Source of the DNA: Draconibacterium aestuarii
GTDB taxonomy: Bacteria; Bacteroidota; Bacteroidia; Bacteroidales; Prolixibacteraceae
Direction: 5' to 3'
Length of the DNA stretch: 64,000 bases
Assembly (NCBI GenBank): GCA_026671195.1
Contig: JAPOHD010000017.1
Coordinates: forward strand, 62,001 to 126,000
Shown: piece by piece, positions 19,882 to 29,922 of the stretch
Layout of the letters: each line of letters begins with the position of its first letter
Position numbering within the stretch: position 1 is the stretch's first letter
Translations under genes and position numbers: made by a program
Notes under the pieces: generated by a model
The model's database searches: none
What the model was told of the DNA's origin: nothing
Seen by the model: only the letters and a program-made list of their open reading frames with translations

Positions 19882-21117
19882 TTAATCAAATTCCGAATGC
19901 AGTACTTTTAGCACCTCATCAATGGTTTCCTCTTCCAAATCGGTACGTTTAATTAATTCTGCTCTTGGAATATTTAATACGTTTTTAGCGGTATCGCAAC
20001 CAATACCTTTTAATGCATCAATTACCCAGCTTTCAATCTCATCAGAAAATTCATCCAGGTTCACATCTTCGTCGTCTTCTTCCATTTCGCGGTAAACGTC
20101 AATTTCGTATCCTGTTAACTGACTAGCCAGGCGAATATTCAAACCACCTTTACCAATTGCTAAAGAAACCTCTTCCGGTTTCAGGTAAACCTCTGCTTTT
20201 TTATCTTCTTCTATTATTTTAATAGAATTAATTTTGGCAGGATTTAATGCCCTTTTAATAAACAGCTGAAGGTTGCTCGAATAGTTTATTACATCGATAT
20301 TTTCGTTTCTTAGCTCACGAACAATACCATGAATTCTGGATCCTTTCATTCCTACACATGCGCCAACCGGATCGATTCTTTCGTCGTACGATTCAACAGC
20401 AACTTTTGCTCTTTCGCCCGGCACACGCACAATCTTTTTAATGGTAATTAATCCATCAAAAATCTCAGGAATTTCTAATTCAAATAATCTTTCGAGGAAA
20501 GCAGGAGCAGTTCGCGAAAGAATAATAAGTGGATTGTTGTTTCTTAACTCCACTTTGTACACAATGGCTCTAACGTTATCTCCTTTTCGGAAATAATCGG
20601 ATGGTATTTGCTCCGATTTTGGAAGAATTAATTCGTTATTTTCATCATCAAGAATAAGAATTTCCTTTTTCCAAACCTGGTACACTTCACCGGTTACAAT
20701 ATCACCAATTTTATTTTTGTACTTGCCATAAATATGGTCTTTTTCCAATTCCAAAATTTTACTTGCCAGGTTTTGGCGTAAATTCAAAATTGCACGACGT
20801 CCAAAATCAATCAATTTTACTTCATCAGTAACCTCTTCGCCTATTTCGTAATCATCATCAATTTTTAGTGCATCGGTTAAAGTAATTTGCAAGTTAGGGT
20901 CTTCCAACTCATTGTCGGCAACAACCGTACGGTTTCTCCAAATTTCAAAGTCACCTTTATCTATATTAATAATGATATCGAAATTATCATCCGATCCATA
21001 CTGACGGATAAGTACACTGCGGAAGACCTCTTCCAACACACTCATCATTGTTACCCGGTCAATGTTCTTAAGCTCTTTAAACTCGGCAAAAGTATCTATC
21101 AGGTTAATATTTTCCAT
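19882..21117 (-). CDS. nusA: transcription termination/antitermination factor NusA
   Basis: NusA, 411 residues, binds RNA polymerase and nascent RNA to modulate pausing and termination. The order is an N-terminal RNAP-binding domain (1-125), S1 domain (about 135-200, GDIVTGEVYQVWKKEILI), and KH1/KH2 (RDERIDPVGACVGMKGSRI-type motif and AIGKGGLNIRLASQLTGYEIDV). A short helical end (360-411) remains where enterobacteria have two acidic repeats. The gene lies between rimP (9 bp) and infB, the classic order. Confidence 0.97.
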   Translation of the reverse strand: MENINLIDTFAEFKELKNIDRVTMMSVLEEVFRSVLIRQYGSDDNFDIIINIDKGDFEIWRNRTVVADNELEDPNLQITLTDALKIDDDYEIGEEVTDEVKLIDFGRRAILNLRQNLASKILELEKDHIYGKYKNKIGDIVTGEVYQVWKKEILILDDENNELILPKSEQIPSDYFRKGDNVRAIVYKVELRNNNPLIILSRTAPAFLERLFELEIPEIFDGLITIKKIVRVPGERAKVAVESYDERIDPVGACVGMKGSRIHGIVRELRNENIDVINYSSNLQLFIKRALNPAKINSIKIIEEDKKAEVYLKPEEVSLAIGKGGLNIRLASQLTGYEIDVYREMEEDDEDVNLDEFSDEIESWVIDALKGIGCDTAKNVLNIPRAELIKRTDLEEETIDEVLKVLHSEFD

Positions 21118-21126
21118 CGTTCTAAA

Positions 21127-21591
21127 TTATTTAAATGAAATAACCGCTTTCGCACTTTTTATTTCGTCGTATTTCAAAATATGTTCTTTCACTACAAGTT
21201 GTTTCTTTTTGTGTCCTTCCACTTTTTCATGTTTCGAAGTTTCCAGCACAATTCCTTCGTCATCCGATTTTTTCAGCAAACCCTCCAGTTCAATGTCACC
21301 TGTCGTTTTTACTTCAATTTCTTTACCGGTATATTTTTCGTACTGCTGCTTAACTTTAAAACTTTCAGTCAATCCCGGCGATGAAACCTGTAACGAAAAA
21401 TCTTCCTCTTCTCTATCCAAATTGTGTTCCACATTTCTGCTAATGTGAATACATTGCTCAATTGTCATCCCGTCGAAGCTATCCACAAATACACGAATAT
21501 CGTTATTTGCGCTCACACTGATATCGACGATAAACATCTGATCATCAAGCCTCTCCTTTACCAACCTTACAACATCTTCCTTTGCTATCAT
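21127..21591 (-). CDS. rimP: ribosome maturation factor RimP
   Basis: 154 residues from the ATG at 21591; a TTG six codons upstream is a poorer start. RimP helps assemble the 30S subunit. The sequence has the N-terminal alpha/beta domain with DGMTIEQCIHISRNVEHNLDRE and the conserved LQVSSPGLTESFK segment, then an Sm-like C-terminal domain. It heads the rimP-nusA-infB operon. Confidence 0.93.
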   Translation of the reverse strand: MIAKEDVVRLVKERLDDQMFIVDISVSANNDIRVFVDSFDGMTIEQCIHISRNVEHNLDREEEDFSLQVSSPGLTESFKVKQQYEKYTGKEIEVKTTGDIELEGLLKKSDDEGIVLETSKHEKVEGHKKKQLVVKEHILKYDEIKSAKAVISFK

Positions 21592-21611
21592 TAGTGCTAT
21601 ATGTAACAAAA

Positions 21612-21691
21612 TAGGGAACCAGAGGTCCCCTAAAAATTCATTTTTTTAGAAAATTCTCCGCAAAAGTAGGAATAATATCCAACATTTACAA
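21612..21691 (-). promoter_or_regulatory. rimP-nusA-infB promoter and leader hairpin
   Basis: On the minus strand TTG at 21689-21691 is followed after 20 bp by TACTTTTG at 21661-21668, an excellent match to the phylum consensus. The short leader then contains an imperfect hairpin at 21612-21632 (AGGGGACC/GGTTCCCT), about 20 bp before the rimP ATG, which could affect translation of rimP. Confidence 0.6.
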
Positions 21692-21861
21692 ATAACAACG
21701 CACTCTTAAAGCTCTGATTTTAAAGAGCAAAATACATAAACTGTTAACATTGACCAAGAAAAGTTAATTTTGTTGCTTAGTAATTCTATTTTCGAACAAA
21801 ACTTCGCTCATTTGTATTGATTAATTTATTGTATTTTTAACATTACGAGCAAAATTTATTT

Positions 21862-23118
21862 GTGAAACAACTTCAATTAAATAAAAAGAAAATAATTAAC
21901 GATCCTGTATTTGGATTCATCAATCTTCAATCGGAAATTGTTTTCGATTTACTGGAACACCCTTTTTTCCAACGCTTACGACTAATAAAACAGCTCGGCT
22001 TGTCTTACCTTGTTTTTCCGGGAGCCAACCACACTCGGTTTGAGCATGCCATTGGAGCAAGTCATTTAATGCGCCAGGCAATTGCAGCCTTGCGACTGAA
22101 AGGACACGAAATAACAGAAGCAGAAGCAGAAGCAGTTACCATAACGATATTATTACACGACATTGGTCATGCTCCGTTTTCGCATGTTTTGGAAAATACA
22201 CTTGTAAAGATCTCTCACGAAGAAATTTCCTTGCTTCTAATGCAGGAACTAAACCAACAATTCCATGGAAAACTGGATCTTGCCATTCGTATTTTTACTA
22301 ATCAATACAAGAAACAGTTTCTACACCAATTAGTATCCAGCCAACTCGACATGGACCGACTTGACTACCTGAGCAGGGATAGTTTTTTTACCGGAGTTGC
22401 CGAGGGGACTATTGGCATTGATCGTATAATTAAAATGCTGAATGTATACGACGACAAACTTGTTGTAGACATAAAAGGTATTTATTCCATCGAAAAATTT
22501 CTGATTTCACGAAGACTAATGTACTGGCAGGTCTACCTGCATAAAACTGTTGTTGCTGCCGAATTTTTATTAATTAATGTATTAAAAAGAGCAAAAGAAT
22601 TAATAGTACAAGGAGAAGCACTATTTGCTACACCCACTTTAAAAATATTTTTAGAGTATAAAATTCTTCCTGAAAATTTTAAAAACAACATTAAAATAAA
22701 CGGTAAAAAAGTTTTGGAATGGTACACCCTCCTAGATGATAACGATATCTTAATCTCAATAAAAGAATGGCAGAATCATCCTGACACAGTACTTTCTGAA
22801 CTTGCCAAAAGCATCAGCAACCGAAAGCTTCCCAGAACTGTATTGCGCGAAAAACCACTTTCAGCAAAAGCCGAAGAAAAGTATTTAAAGAAAATTACTG
22901 AGACAATTATCCCCGACCCTGAACTGGCAAAATATTTCCTGATGACAGGCGTTATTACAAACAATGCTTACGACAAATTAAACGAGAACATATACGTACT
23001 GGACAAAGATGAGACGATAAAAGAAATCAACGACGCATCAGATATAAATCTTACCGCTCTCACCAAAACAGTGAAGAAGTATTTTGTGTGCTATCCCAAA
23101 GAATTGGACATTTATTAG
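21862..23118 (+). CDS. HD-domain phosphohydrolase
   Basis: A 418-residue HD superfamily protein of the dGTPase/YdhJ type. The N-terminus IINDPVFGFINL... FQRLRLIKQLGLSYLVFPGANHTRFEHAIG is the characteristic opening of this family, with R-H-x-H-type residues, and the metal-binding HD dyad is in LLHDIGHAPFSH. LDMDRLDYLSRDSF supplies the distal Asp. It probably hydrolyses a phosphomonoester or nucleotide; the substrate is not deducible. The start codon is GTG. It runs directly into the lpxD promoter, which overlaps its last codons. Confidence 0.9.
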   Translation: MKQLQLNKKKIINDPVFGFINLQSEIVFDLLEHPFFQRLRLIKQLGLSYLVFPGANHTRFEHAIGASHLMRQAIAALRLKGHEITEAEAEAVTITILLHDIGHAPFSHVLENTLVKISHEEISLLLMQELNQQFHGKLDLAIRIFTNQYKKQFLHQLVSSQLDMDRLDYLSRDSFFTGVAEGTIGIDRIIKMLNVYDDKLVVDIKGIYSIEKFLISRRLMYWQVYLHKTVVAAEFLLINVLKRAKELIVQGEALFATPTLKIFLEYKILPENFKNNIKINGKKVLEWYTLLDDNDILISIKEWQNHPDTVLSELAKSISNRKLPRTVLREKPLSAKAEEKYLKKITETIIPDPELAKYFLMTGVITNNAYDKLNENIYVLDKDETIKEINDASDINLTALTKTVKKYFVCYPKELDIY

Positions 23119-23134
23119 TTAAAAGCTATATTTG
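23104..23134 (+). promoter_or_regulatory. lpxD-lpxC/fabZ-lpxA promoter
   Basis: TTG at 23104-23106, inside the 3' end of the HD gene, and TATATTTGC at 23127-23135 are spaced by 20 bp, a full -33/-7 match. The ATG is about 20 bp downstream. Confidence 0.65.
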
Positions 23135-23154
23135 CAACGCCAAAAAAACAGATA

Positions 23155-24195
23155 ATGGATTTTAAAGCTACAGACATTGCCGCTTTTTTAGACGGTGAAA
23201 TCGTTGGGAACGGGAATGTTAGGGTATCTAATGTTTCGAAGATTGAAGAAGGAAAACCGGGAACTCTGGCTTTTCTTGCCAACAACAAATACGAGAATTA
23301 CATTTATACAACCAAAGCCTCAGCGGTTTTAGTAAATAAAAGTTTTATTCCTCGGGAAGAGATTGAAGCTACATTAATAAAAGTTGATGATGCATACGAA
23401 GCATTTGCTTCGCTTCTTGACTTGTATGTACAATCTAAAGCCGATTCAAAAAAAGGAATAGAACAACCCAGTTACATCTCGGATAAAGCAAAAACAGGAG
23501 AGAACATTTATGTTGGAGCATTTGCTTACGTTGGAAAAAATGCCAAAGTTGGAGATAATGTAAAAATATATCCTCAAGCCTATATTGGAGACAATGTAAC
23601 AATTGGCGACGATTGTATTATTTACGCAGGTGTAAAAATTTACGACGATTGCGTTATTGGCAACCGCTGTATTCTTCATTCAGGGGCTGTAATTGGGTCC
23701 GACGGATTTGGATTTGCACCTCAAAAAGACGGTAGTTACAAAAAAATACACCAGATTGGAAACACTGTACTTGAAGATGATGTAGAGATTGGTGCCAACA
23801 CAACAATCGATTGTGGAACCATGGGCTCAACCCTTATTCACAAAGGAGTAAAACTCGACAACCTGGTTCAGGTGGCACACAACGTAGAAATTGGTGAACA
23901 TACAGTTTCTGCTGCGCAAACCGGAATATCGGGCTCAGTAAAAGTGGGTAAAAATTGCATGTTTGGTGGACAGGTTGGCATTGCCGGTCATATTACAGTT
24001 GGGAACAATGTTTTAGTCGGTGCACAATCGGGTGTTAACAGTAGTGCCAAAGATGATCAAAAACTTCTTGGTTCGCCGGCAATCGACATCAGAAAGGCAT
24101 TGCGAGCATACGGATTAATTAAAGATCTTCCTGAAATTAGAAAAGATGTAATTCACCTCAAAAAAGAGATGAACTCGGGAAAGAACAATAAATAA
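23155..24195 (+). CDS. lpxD: UDP-3-O-acylglucosamine N-acyltransferase
   Basis: LpxD, 346 residues, adds the second acyl chain in lipid A synthesis. The N-terminal uridine-binding domain (1-100, with [20 protein letters not shown]) is followed by a left-handed beta-helix of hexapeptide repeats (about 105-320) including [10 protein letters not shown] and the catalytic-His region [13 protein letters not shown] short helical tail ends the protein. First gene of a three-gene lipid A operon. Confidence 0.97.
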   Translation: MDFKATDIAAFLDGEIVGNGNVRVSNVSKIEEGKPGTLAFLANNKYENYIYTTKASAVLVNKSFIPREEIEATLIKVDDAYEAFASLLDLYVQSKADSKKGIEQPSYISDKAKTGENIYVGAFAYVGKNAKVGDNVKIYPQAYIGDNVTIGDDCIIYAGVKIYDDCVIGNRCILHSGAVIGSDGFGFAPQKDGSYKKIHQIGNTVLEDDVEIGANTTIDCGTMGSTLIHKGVKLDNLVQVAHNVEIGEHTVSAAQTGISGSVKVGKNCMFGGQVGIAGHITVGNNVLVGAQSGVNSSAKDDQKLLGSPAIDIRKALRAYGLIKDLPEIRKDVIHLKKEMNSGKNNK

Positions 24196-24210
24196 AAGCA
24201 GATATTTTAT

Positions 24211-25593
24211 ATGATTGTTAAGCAAAAAACGCTTGAAAATTCATTCAAGATTGAAGGAAAAGGACTCCACACAGGGGTTAATGTTACAATGAATTTTCTT
24301 CCGGCCCCTGTTAATCACGGATTTAAATTTAAACGTGTCGATTTAGAAAACCAACCCATTATTGACGCCGATGTTGATTTGGTAATCGATACTTCCCGCG
24401 GTACTTTACTCGAAAAAGACGGTGCACGAATTGGCACAATAGAACATGCACTTGCTGCATTAATCGGAATGGATCTCGACAATGTACTCATTGAAGTAAA
24501 CAACGAAGAAGCTCCTATTATTGACGGCAGCTCGAAATATTTTGTTGAAGCCATTGAAAAAGCGGGTATTATTGAGCAAAATGCGGAGCGTGATTATTTT
24601 GAAATAACAGAAAAAATTGAAATCAACGACGAAAAATCGGGGGCACATATTATTGCATTGCCCGACGATGATTACAGCTTGAATGTAATGATTTCGTTCC
24701 CCTCTGCGGTTTTAAATAACCAATATGCAACACTTGATTCAATAAGCGACTTTAAGGATGAGATTGCCAACTGTCGCACATTTGTTTTCTTGCGAGAGGT
24801 TGAATTCCTTTTGAATCATAATCTTATTAAAGGGGGCGATCTGAATAATGCCATCGTTATTATAGACAAGGAAATTAGCCAGAAAGAACTGGATCGATTG
24901 GCCGACTTAACCAATCACCCAAGGGTAACGGTGAAACCACAAGGCATTTTAAATAATCTTGATTTACATTTCGACAACGAATGTGCCCGCCACAAACTTC
25001 TGGATGTAGTTGGCGACCTGGCACTGTGTGGCAAACGTATTAAAGGAAGAATTATAGCTTCGAAGCCCGGTCACGGACCCAATACGATTTTTGCCAAAGC
25101 CCTAAAAAAACAATGGAAAAAAGAAGCGTCGGCGGCCCCAAAATGTAATCCCAATAGTGCTCCCTTAATGGATGTTAACCGAATTAAGGAGCTACTACCA
25201 CATCGTTATCCCTTTTTATTGGTCGACAAAATTGTATGTATTAACGAGGATGAAATCGTTGGAGTAAAAAATGTTACTGTAAACGAGCCATTTTTTCAGG
25301 GACACTTCCCCGACGAACCTGTTATGCCTGGAGTATTGCTGGTTGAAGCGATGGCTCAAACAGGAGGATTGTTGGTTTTAAGCCAGCAAACAGGAAAATT
25401 TTCGACGTATTTTATTCGTATTGATAATGTTAAGTTCAGGAAAAAAGTTGTCCCGGGAGATACGCTGATTTTTAAATTAAGCTTAACTTCGCCGATTCGA
25501 AGAGGAATCGCCAATATGAAAGGAGTTACTTATGTTGGTGATAAAATTGTTGCTGAGGGTGAATTTATGGCCCAAATTGTAAAACAGAAATAA
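24211..25593 (+). CDS. lpxC/fabZ: bifunctional UDP-3-O-acyl-N-acetylglucosamine deacetylase / 3-hydroxyacyl-ACP dehydratase
   Basis: A 460-residue fusion. Residues 1-300 are LpxC, the zinc deacetylase that commits to lipid A; zinc ligands are His79 (TIEHALAAL) and the HKLLD motif in RHKLLDVVGDL. Residues 315-460 are FabZ, a hot-dog dehydratase, with LLPHRYPFLLVDKI, the catalytic His in GHFP and Glu in VEAMAQTGG. LpxC-FabZ fusions are typical of Bacteroidota and tie lipid A synthesis to fatty acid elongation. It lies 15 bp after lpxD and 12 bp before lpxA. Confidence 0.97.
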   Translation: MIVKQKTLENSFKIEGKGLHTGVNVTMNFLPAPVNHGFKFKRVDLENQPIIDADVDLVIDTSRGTLLEKDGARIGTIEHALAALIGMDLDNVLIEVNNEEAPIIDGSSKYFVEAIEKAGIIEQNAERDYFEITEKIEINDEKSGAHIIALPDDDYSLNVMISFPSAVLNNQYATLDSISDFKDEIANCRTFVFLREVEFLLNHNLIKGGDLNNAIVIIDKEISQKELDRLADLTNHPRVTVKPQGILNNLDLHFDNECARHKLLDVVGDLALCGKRIKGRIIASKPGHGPNTIFAKALKKQWKKEASAAPKCNPNSAPLMDVNRIKELLPHRYPFLLVDKIVCINEDEIVGVKNVTVNEPFFQGHFPDEPVMPGVLLVEAMAQTGGLLVLSQQTGKFSTYFIRIDNVKFRKKVVPGDTLIFKLSLTSPIRRGIANMKGVTYVGDKIVAEGEFMAQIVKQK

Positions 25594-25605
25594 ATTAGTA
25601 TATAT

Positions 25606-26388
25606 ATGAAACAACCATTGGCATACGTCCACCCCGACGCAAAAGTGGCAGATAATGTTGTTATCGAACCTTTTGTTTCAATCGACCACGACGTAGTGAT
25701 TGGAGAAGGAACCAGAATTGGATCAGGTGTTACAATTCTACCCGGTACCCGAATTGGAAAAAATTGTAATATTTTCCCCGGAGCAGTGATTGGCGCCGTT
25801 CCGCAAGATTTAAAATTTAAAGGAGAATATTCAACGGTTGAAATTGGCGACAACAATGTAATTCGCGAATACGTAACCATTAACCGCGGAACTTCTGCAA
25901 AAGGAAAAACAGTGGTTGGCAGCAACTGCCTGATTATGGCATACGTACACATCGCTCACGATTGTATTGTGGGTAACAATGTAATATTAGTAAACAGTAC
26001 ACAGTTGGCTGGAGAAGTTTGTATCGACGACTGGGCTATTATTGGCGGAATGTCTGCTATTCATCAATTTGTTCGAATTGGATCGCATGTAATGATTTCG
26101 GGTGGTTCATTGGTTCGTAAAGATGTTCCTCCGTTTATTAAAGCTGGTCGCGAGCCACTTTCTTATGTTGGAATCAACTCGATAGGATTACGCCGCCGCC
26201 AGTTTAATAACGAAAAAATACGCGAGGTACAGGATATTTACCGCTATATTTACCAAAAAGGATTGAACACAGGTCAGGCAGTTGAAATTATTGAAGCAGA
26301 AATGCCTGCCACTCCTGAGCGAGACGAAGTTCTTTTATTTGTAAAAGACTCAAAACGTGGAATTATTCGTGGTTATTTCCCCGATTAA
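25606..26388 (+). CDS. lpxA: acyl-ACP--UDP-N-acetylglucosamine O-acyltransferase
   Basis: LpxA, 260 residues, catalyses the first acyl transfer of lipid A synthesis. Ten or so hexapeptide turns (residues 10-185) form the beta-helix, including IGAVPQDLKF, the RGT segment, and catalytic-His region AHVAHDC-like YVHIAHDCIVG. The C-terminal helical domain (190-260) has VGINSIGLRRRQF. Last gene of the lpxD-lpxC/fabZ-lpxA operon, ending at a bidirectional terminator. Confidence 0.97.
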   Translation: MKQPLAYVHPDAKVADNVVIEPFVSIDHDVVIGEGTRIGSGVTILPGTRIGKNCNIFPGAVIGAVPQDLKFKGEYSTVEIGDNNVIREYVTINRGTSAKGKTVVGSNCLIMAYVHIAHDCIVGNNVILVNSTQLAGEVCIDDWAIIGGMSAIHQFVRIGSHVMISGGSLVRKDVPPFIKAGREPLSYVGINSIGLRRRQFNNEKIREVQDIYRYIYQKGLNTGQAVEIIEAEMPATPERDEVLLFVKDSKRGIIRGYFPD

Positions 26389-26409
26389 TTTTATAAAAAT
26401 ATAGAATAA

Positions 26410-26441
26410 GAAAGCCACTTTGATTGCTCAAAGTGGCTTTC
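26410..26441. terminator. bidirectional terminator between lpxA and thiL
   Basis: A perfect 13-bp stem (GAAAGCCACTTTG / CAAAGTGGCTTTC) has a 6-nt loop. It sits between two convergent genes and can serve both. Confidence 0.8.
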
Positions 26442-26465
26442 CTGTTTTATATACTATCTGACAAT

Positions 26466-27503
26466 TTACTTATCATGATTCCAGCCCTGCGCTTCCAACG
26501 GAATGGCCGAACCGGCATTTGTCACCAGATTAATTCCCTCAGAAGCCTCAGTCATATGACCAATTATCGTAAAATCGGGATCATTTTTAATTTTCTCGTA
26601 ATCATCTAACGAAATGGTAAAAAGCAGTTCATAATCCTCGCCACCATTTAACGCAGCCACAATAGGGTTAATACTAAATTCCTCGGCCATTTGTTTGGTC
26701 TGATTATCCATCGGAACTTTATCTTCAAACAAACTACAACCTACTCCCGAATTTTTACATAAATGCATAATTTCCGACGAAAGCCCGTCAGAAATATCAA
26801 TCATTGATGTAGGTACAATTCCAAGTTTCTTTAATATCGCCGGAACATCTTGCCGGGCTTCCGGTTTCAACTGCCGTTCAAGTATATAATCGTAGCCTGC
26901 CAATTTCGGTTGCATTTTTGGATTTACTTTAAAAACTTCATTTTCGCGCTCCAACAATTGCAGTCCCATGTACGCACCTCCTAAATCGCCGGTAACACAC
27001 AACAAATCTGTTGGTTTAGCTCCTGCACGTTTTACAATCGTTTCTTTCTGGCCCTCGCCAATTGCAGTAATACTTATAACCAGGCCGGTTAACGAGCTGG
27101 TCGTATCTCCGCCTACCAAATCAACATTGTATTTCTCGCAAGCCAAATTTATACCTGCATATAAATCTTCCAATGCCTCCACCGAAAACTTACCTGACAC
27201 AGCAATACTTACAGTAATCTGCTTTGGAATAGCGTTCATGGCATAAATATCAGAAATATTTACAACCACTGCTTTGTATCCCAGGTGCTTCAAAGGCACA
27301 TACATCAAGTTAAAATGTATCCCTTCTGTTAACAGATCAGTTGATACAACCACCTGTTTATCCTTGTAATCGAGCACTGCTGCATCGTCGCCAATGCCCT
27401 CAATAGTACTTTCATTTTTTATCTCAACATCTTTTGTTAATCGGTCAATCAGGCCAAACTCACCCAACTCCGAAACACTGGTTTGATTTCTTTCTTTACT
27501 CAT
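26466..27503 (-). CDS. thiL: thiamine-monophosphate kinase
   Basis: ThiL, 345 residues, phosphorylates thiamine phosphate to the active diphosphate. N-terminal GEFGLIDRLT and IGDDAAVLD carry Mg/ATP-binding Asp residues; VVSTDLLTEGIHF, LVGGDTTSS, TGDLGGA and IDISDGLSSEI are the other family blocks. It lacks a neighbouring thi operon. A second thiamine enzyme, thiN, lies 10 kb away; both could supply thiamine diphosphate, one by de novo synthesis and one from salvaged thiamine. Confidence 0.96.
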   Translation of the reverse strand: MSKERNQTSVSELGEFGLIDRLTKDVEIKNESTIEGIGDDAAVLDYKDKQVVVSTDLLTEGIHFNLMYVPLKHLGYKAVVVNISDIYAMNAIPKQITVSIAVSGKFSVEALEDLYAGINLACEKYNVDLVGGDTTSSLTGLVISITAIGEGQKETIVKRAGAKPTDLLCVTGDLGGAYMGLQLLERENEVFKVNPKMQPKLAGYDYILERQLKPEARQDVPAILKKLGIVPTSMIDISDGLSSEIMHLCKNSGVGCSLFEDKVPMDNQTKQMAEEFSINPIVAALNGGEDYELLFTISLDDYEKIKNDPDFTIIGHMTEASEGINLVTNAGSAIPLEAQGWNHDK

Positions 27504-27581
27504 TATTAAATTCAGACAAAATAGTATGTATTAAACGAACTGTGCGGCAAAAATACCTATAGTTTTATATCTTTACAATTT

Positions 27582-27589
27582 TAATTTTG
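27582..27589 (+). promoter_or_regulatory. -7 box of the suf operon
   Basis: TAATTTTG matches TAnnTTTG and lies about 66 bp before the sufB ATG. No clear TTG at -33 and no recognised IscR-like palindrome. Confidence 0.35.
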
Positions 27590-27654
27590 AACAGGAAGAA
27601 AGATGCATTGTTATAATAGCTAATATGTTGATTAGCTTTTAGAGGGAAGAAAAA

Positions 27655-29100
27655 ATGGAAGAACAAGATAAAATATTGAATGACGTAACTCAGGGCGATT
27701 ATAAATATGGTTTTGTTACCGATATAGAAACCGATATAATCGAAAAAGGACTGAACGAAGACGTGATTCGACTGATTTCTGCCAAAAAAGGTGAACCTGA
27801 ATTTATGTTGAAATTTAGGTTGGATGCTTTTAAAAAGTGGCAGAAAATGAAAATGCCAAACTGGGCATATTTAAAAATTCCACCAATTGATTTACAGGCA
27901 ATAAGTTATTACGCTGCGCCTAAAAAGGGGCCGAAATACGAAAGTATGGACGAGGTTGATCCGGAATTGATCGACACGTTCAACAAACTTGGTATTCCGT
28001 TGGAAGAACAAAAACATTTGGCGGGTGTTGCCGTTGACGTTGTAATGGACAGCGTTTCGGTAAAAACCACATTTAAAGACACCTTAGCCGAAAAAGGAAT
28101 TATTTTCTGCTCGTTTAGCGAGGCAGTAGAAGAACATCCTGACCTGATAAAAAAATACCTGGGACAAGCTGTTCCGGTGGCTGACAATTATTTTGCAGCA
28201 TTAAATTCGGCTGTTTTTAGCGACGGATCGTTTTGTTACATCCCGAAAGGAGTTCGCTGCCCCATGGAATTATCTACTTATTTCAGGATTAACGCAGCAA
28301 ATACCGGTCAGTTTGAGCGCACATTAATTGTTGCCGACGACGACTCGTATGTAAGTTACCTGGAAGGTTGTACTGCTCCGATGCGCGACGAAAACCAATT
28401 ACACGCTGCAGTGGTTGAGATTATTACCATGGACAGGGCCGAAGTGAAATACTCGACCGTACAAAACTGGTACCCCGGTGATAAAAACGGTAAAGGAGGA
28501 ATTTACAATTTCGTAACAAAACGTGGTATTTGCCGTGGCGAATCATCAAAAATCAGCTGGACACAGGTTGAAACCGGTTCGGCCATTACCTGGAAATACC
28601 CAAGTTGTATTTTAATGGGCGACAATTCAGTGGGTGAATTTAACTCGGTTGCGGTTACCAACAATTACCAGCAAGCCGACACCGGGTCGAAAATGATTCA
28701 CATTGGTAAAAACACCAAATCAACAATAATTTCGAAAGGTATTTCGGCAGGAAAAAGCGACAACTCGTACCGTGGATTAGTAAAAGTTATGCCAAAGGCA
28801 ACGGGATCAAGAAACTTCTCGCAGTGCGATTCGCTCTTGCTAAACGACACCTGCGGCGCACATACTTTTCCGTACATCGAAGTAGGGAACAAATCGTCGG
28901 TAGTGGAGCACGAAGCAACCACATCAAAAATTGGTGAAGACCAGATTTTTTATTGCAACCAACGTGGTATCGATACAGAAACAGCCATTGGAATGATTGT
29001 AAACGGTTATGCCAAAGAGGTTCTGAACAAGCTCCCGATGGAATTTGCCGTTGAAGCACAAAAGTTATTACAAATCAGCCTTGAAGGCAGTGTAGGATAG
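27655..29100 (+). CDS. sufB: Fe-S cluster scaffold subunit SufB
   Basis: SufB, 481 residues, part of the SufBC2D scaffold on which Fe-S clusters are built. Matches include [66 protein letters not shown] and the C-terminal [29 protein letters not shown]. First gene of sufBCDS, with AGGGAAGAAAAA before the ATG as a plausible ribosome-binding site. Confidence 0.98.
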   Translation: MEEQDKILNDVTQGDYKYGFVTDIETDIIEKGLNEDVIRLISAKKGEPEFMLKFRLDAFKKWQKMKMPNWAYLKIPPIDLQAISYYAAPKKGPKYESMDEVDPELIDTFNKLGIPLEEQKHLAGVAVDVVMDSVSVKTTFKDTLAEKGIIFCSFSEAVEEHPDLIKKYLGQAVPVADNYFAALNSAVFSDGSFCYIPKGVRCPMELSTYFRINAANTGQFERTLIVADDDSYVSYLEGCTAPMRDENQLHAAVVEIITMDRAEVKYSTVQNWYPGDKNGKGGIYNFVTKRGICRGESSKISWTQVETGSAITWKYPSCILMGDNSVGEFNSVAVTNNYQQADTGSKMIHIGKNTKSTIISKGISAGKSDNSYRGLVKVMPKATGSRNFSQCDSLLLNDTCGAHTFPYIEVGNKSSVVEHEATTSKIGEDQIFYCNQRGIDTETAIGMIVNGYAKEVLNKLPMEFAVEAQKLLQISLEGSVG

Positions 29101-29168
29101 ATAAATAATAAACAACAATACGAGTACGTGAATCTCAACACTCACTACTCACAATCTCAGTACTTAAC

Positions 29169-29921
29169 ATGTTATCAATTAAAAATTTATATGCTTCCGT
29201 TGAAGGGATGGAAATCCTAAAAGGAATCAACCTTGAAATTAAACCGGGCGAAGTACATGCCATAATGGGACCAAACGGTTCGGGTAAAAGTACATTGGCC
29301 AGTGTTTTAGCCGGTAAAGAAGATTACGAAATAACAGCTGGCGAAATAACTTTCCTTGGCGAAGATTTGCTGGATAAATCACCCGAATTACGTGCAAAGG
29401 AAGGTTTGTTTCTAAGTTTTCAATACCCGGTGGAGATACCCGGAGTACCAATGGTCAACTTTTTGAAAACTTCGGTAAACGAACACCGCAAACACAAAGG
29501 ATTAAAAGAACTTACAGCAGGAGAATTCCTGAAACTCATGCGCGAAAAAATGGATTTGGTTGATATGCACACCAAATTAACCAACCGAATGGTAAACGAA
29601 GGTTTCTCGGGTGGAGAGAAAAAGAAAAATGAGATATTCCAGATGGCAATGCTTGAACCCAAACTTGCCATTCTTGACGAAACCGATTCGGGACTTGATA
29701 TTGACGCGCTTAGAGTAGTTGCCAATGGTGTTAATGCCTTAAAATCGCCCGAAACGGCGGCCATTGTTGTAACGCACTACCAGCGCTTATTGGATTATAT
29801 TGTTCCTGATTATGTACACATTCTTTACAAAGGGAAAATTGTAAAAACCGCAGGTAAAGAGTTGGCGCTGGAACTGGAAGAAAAAGGATACGACTGGATT
29901 AAATCAGATAACGAAAAATAA
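29169..29921 (+). CDS. sufC: Fe-S assembly ATPase SufC
   Basis: SufC, 250 residues, a soluble ABC-type ATPase that drives conformational change of the SufB-SufD core. Walker A is GPNGSGKST (residues 35-43), the signature is GFSGGEKKKNEI, Walker B is LAILDETDSGLD, and the switch His lies in VVTHYQRLL. It precedes sufD by one base, indicating translational coupling. Confidence 0.98.
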   Translation: MLSIKNLYASVEGMEILKGINLEIKPGEVHAIMGPNGSGKSTLASVLAGKEDYEITAGEITFLGEDLLDKSPELRAKEGLFLSFQYPVEIPGVPMVNFLKTSVNEHRKHKGLKELTAGEFLKLMREKMDLVDMHTKLTNRMVNEGFSGGEKKKNEIFQMAMLEPKLAILDETDSGLDIDALRVVANGVNALKSPETAAIVVTHYQRLLDYIVPDYVHILYKGKIVKTAGKELALELEEKGYDWIKSDNEK

Positions 29922-29922
29922 G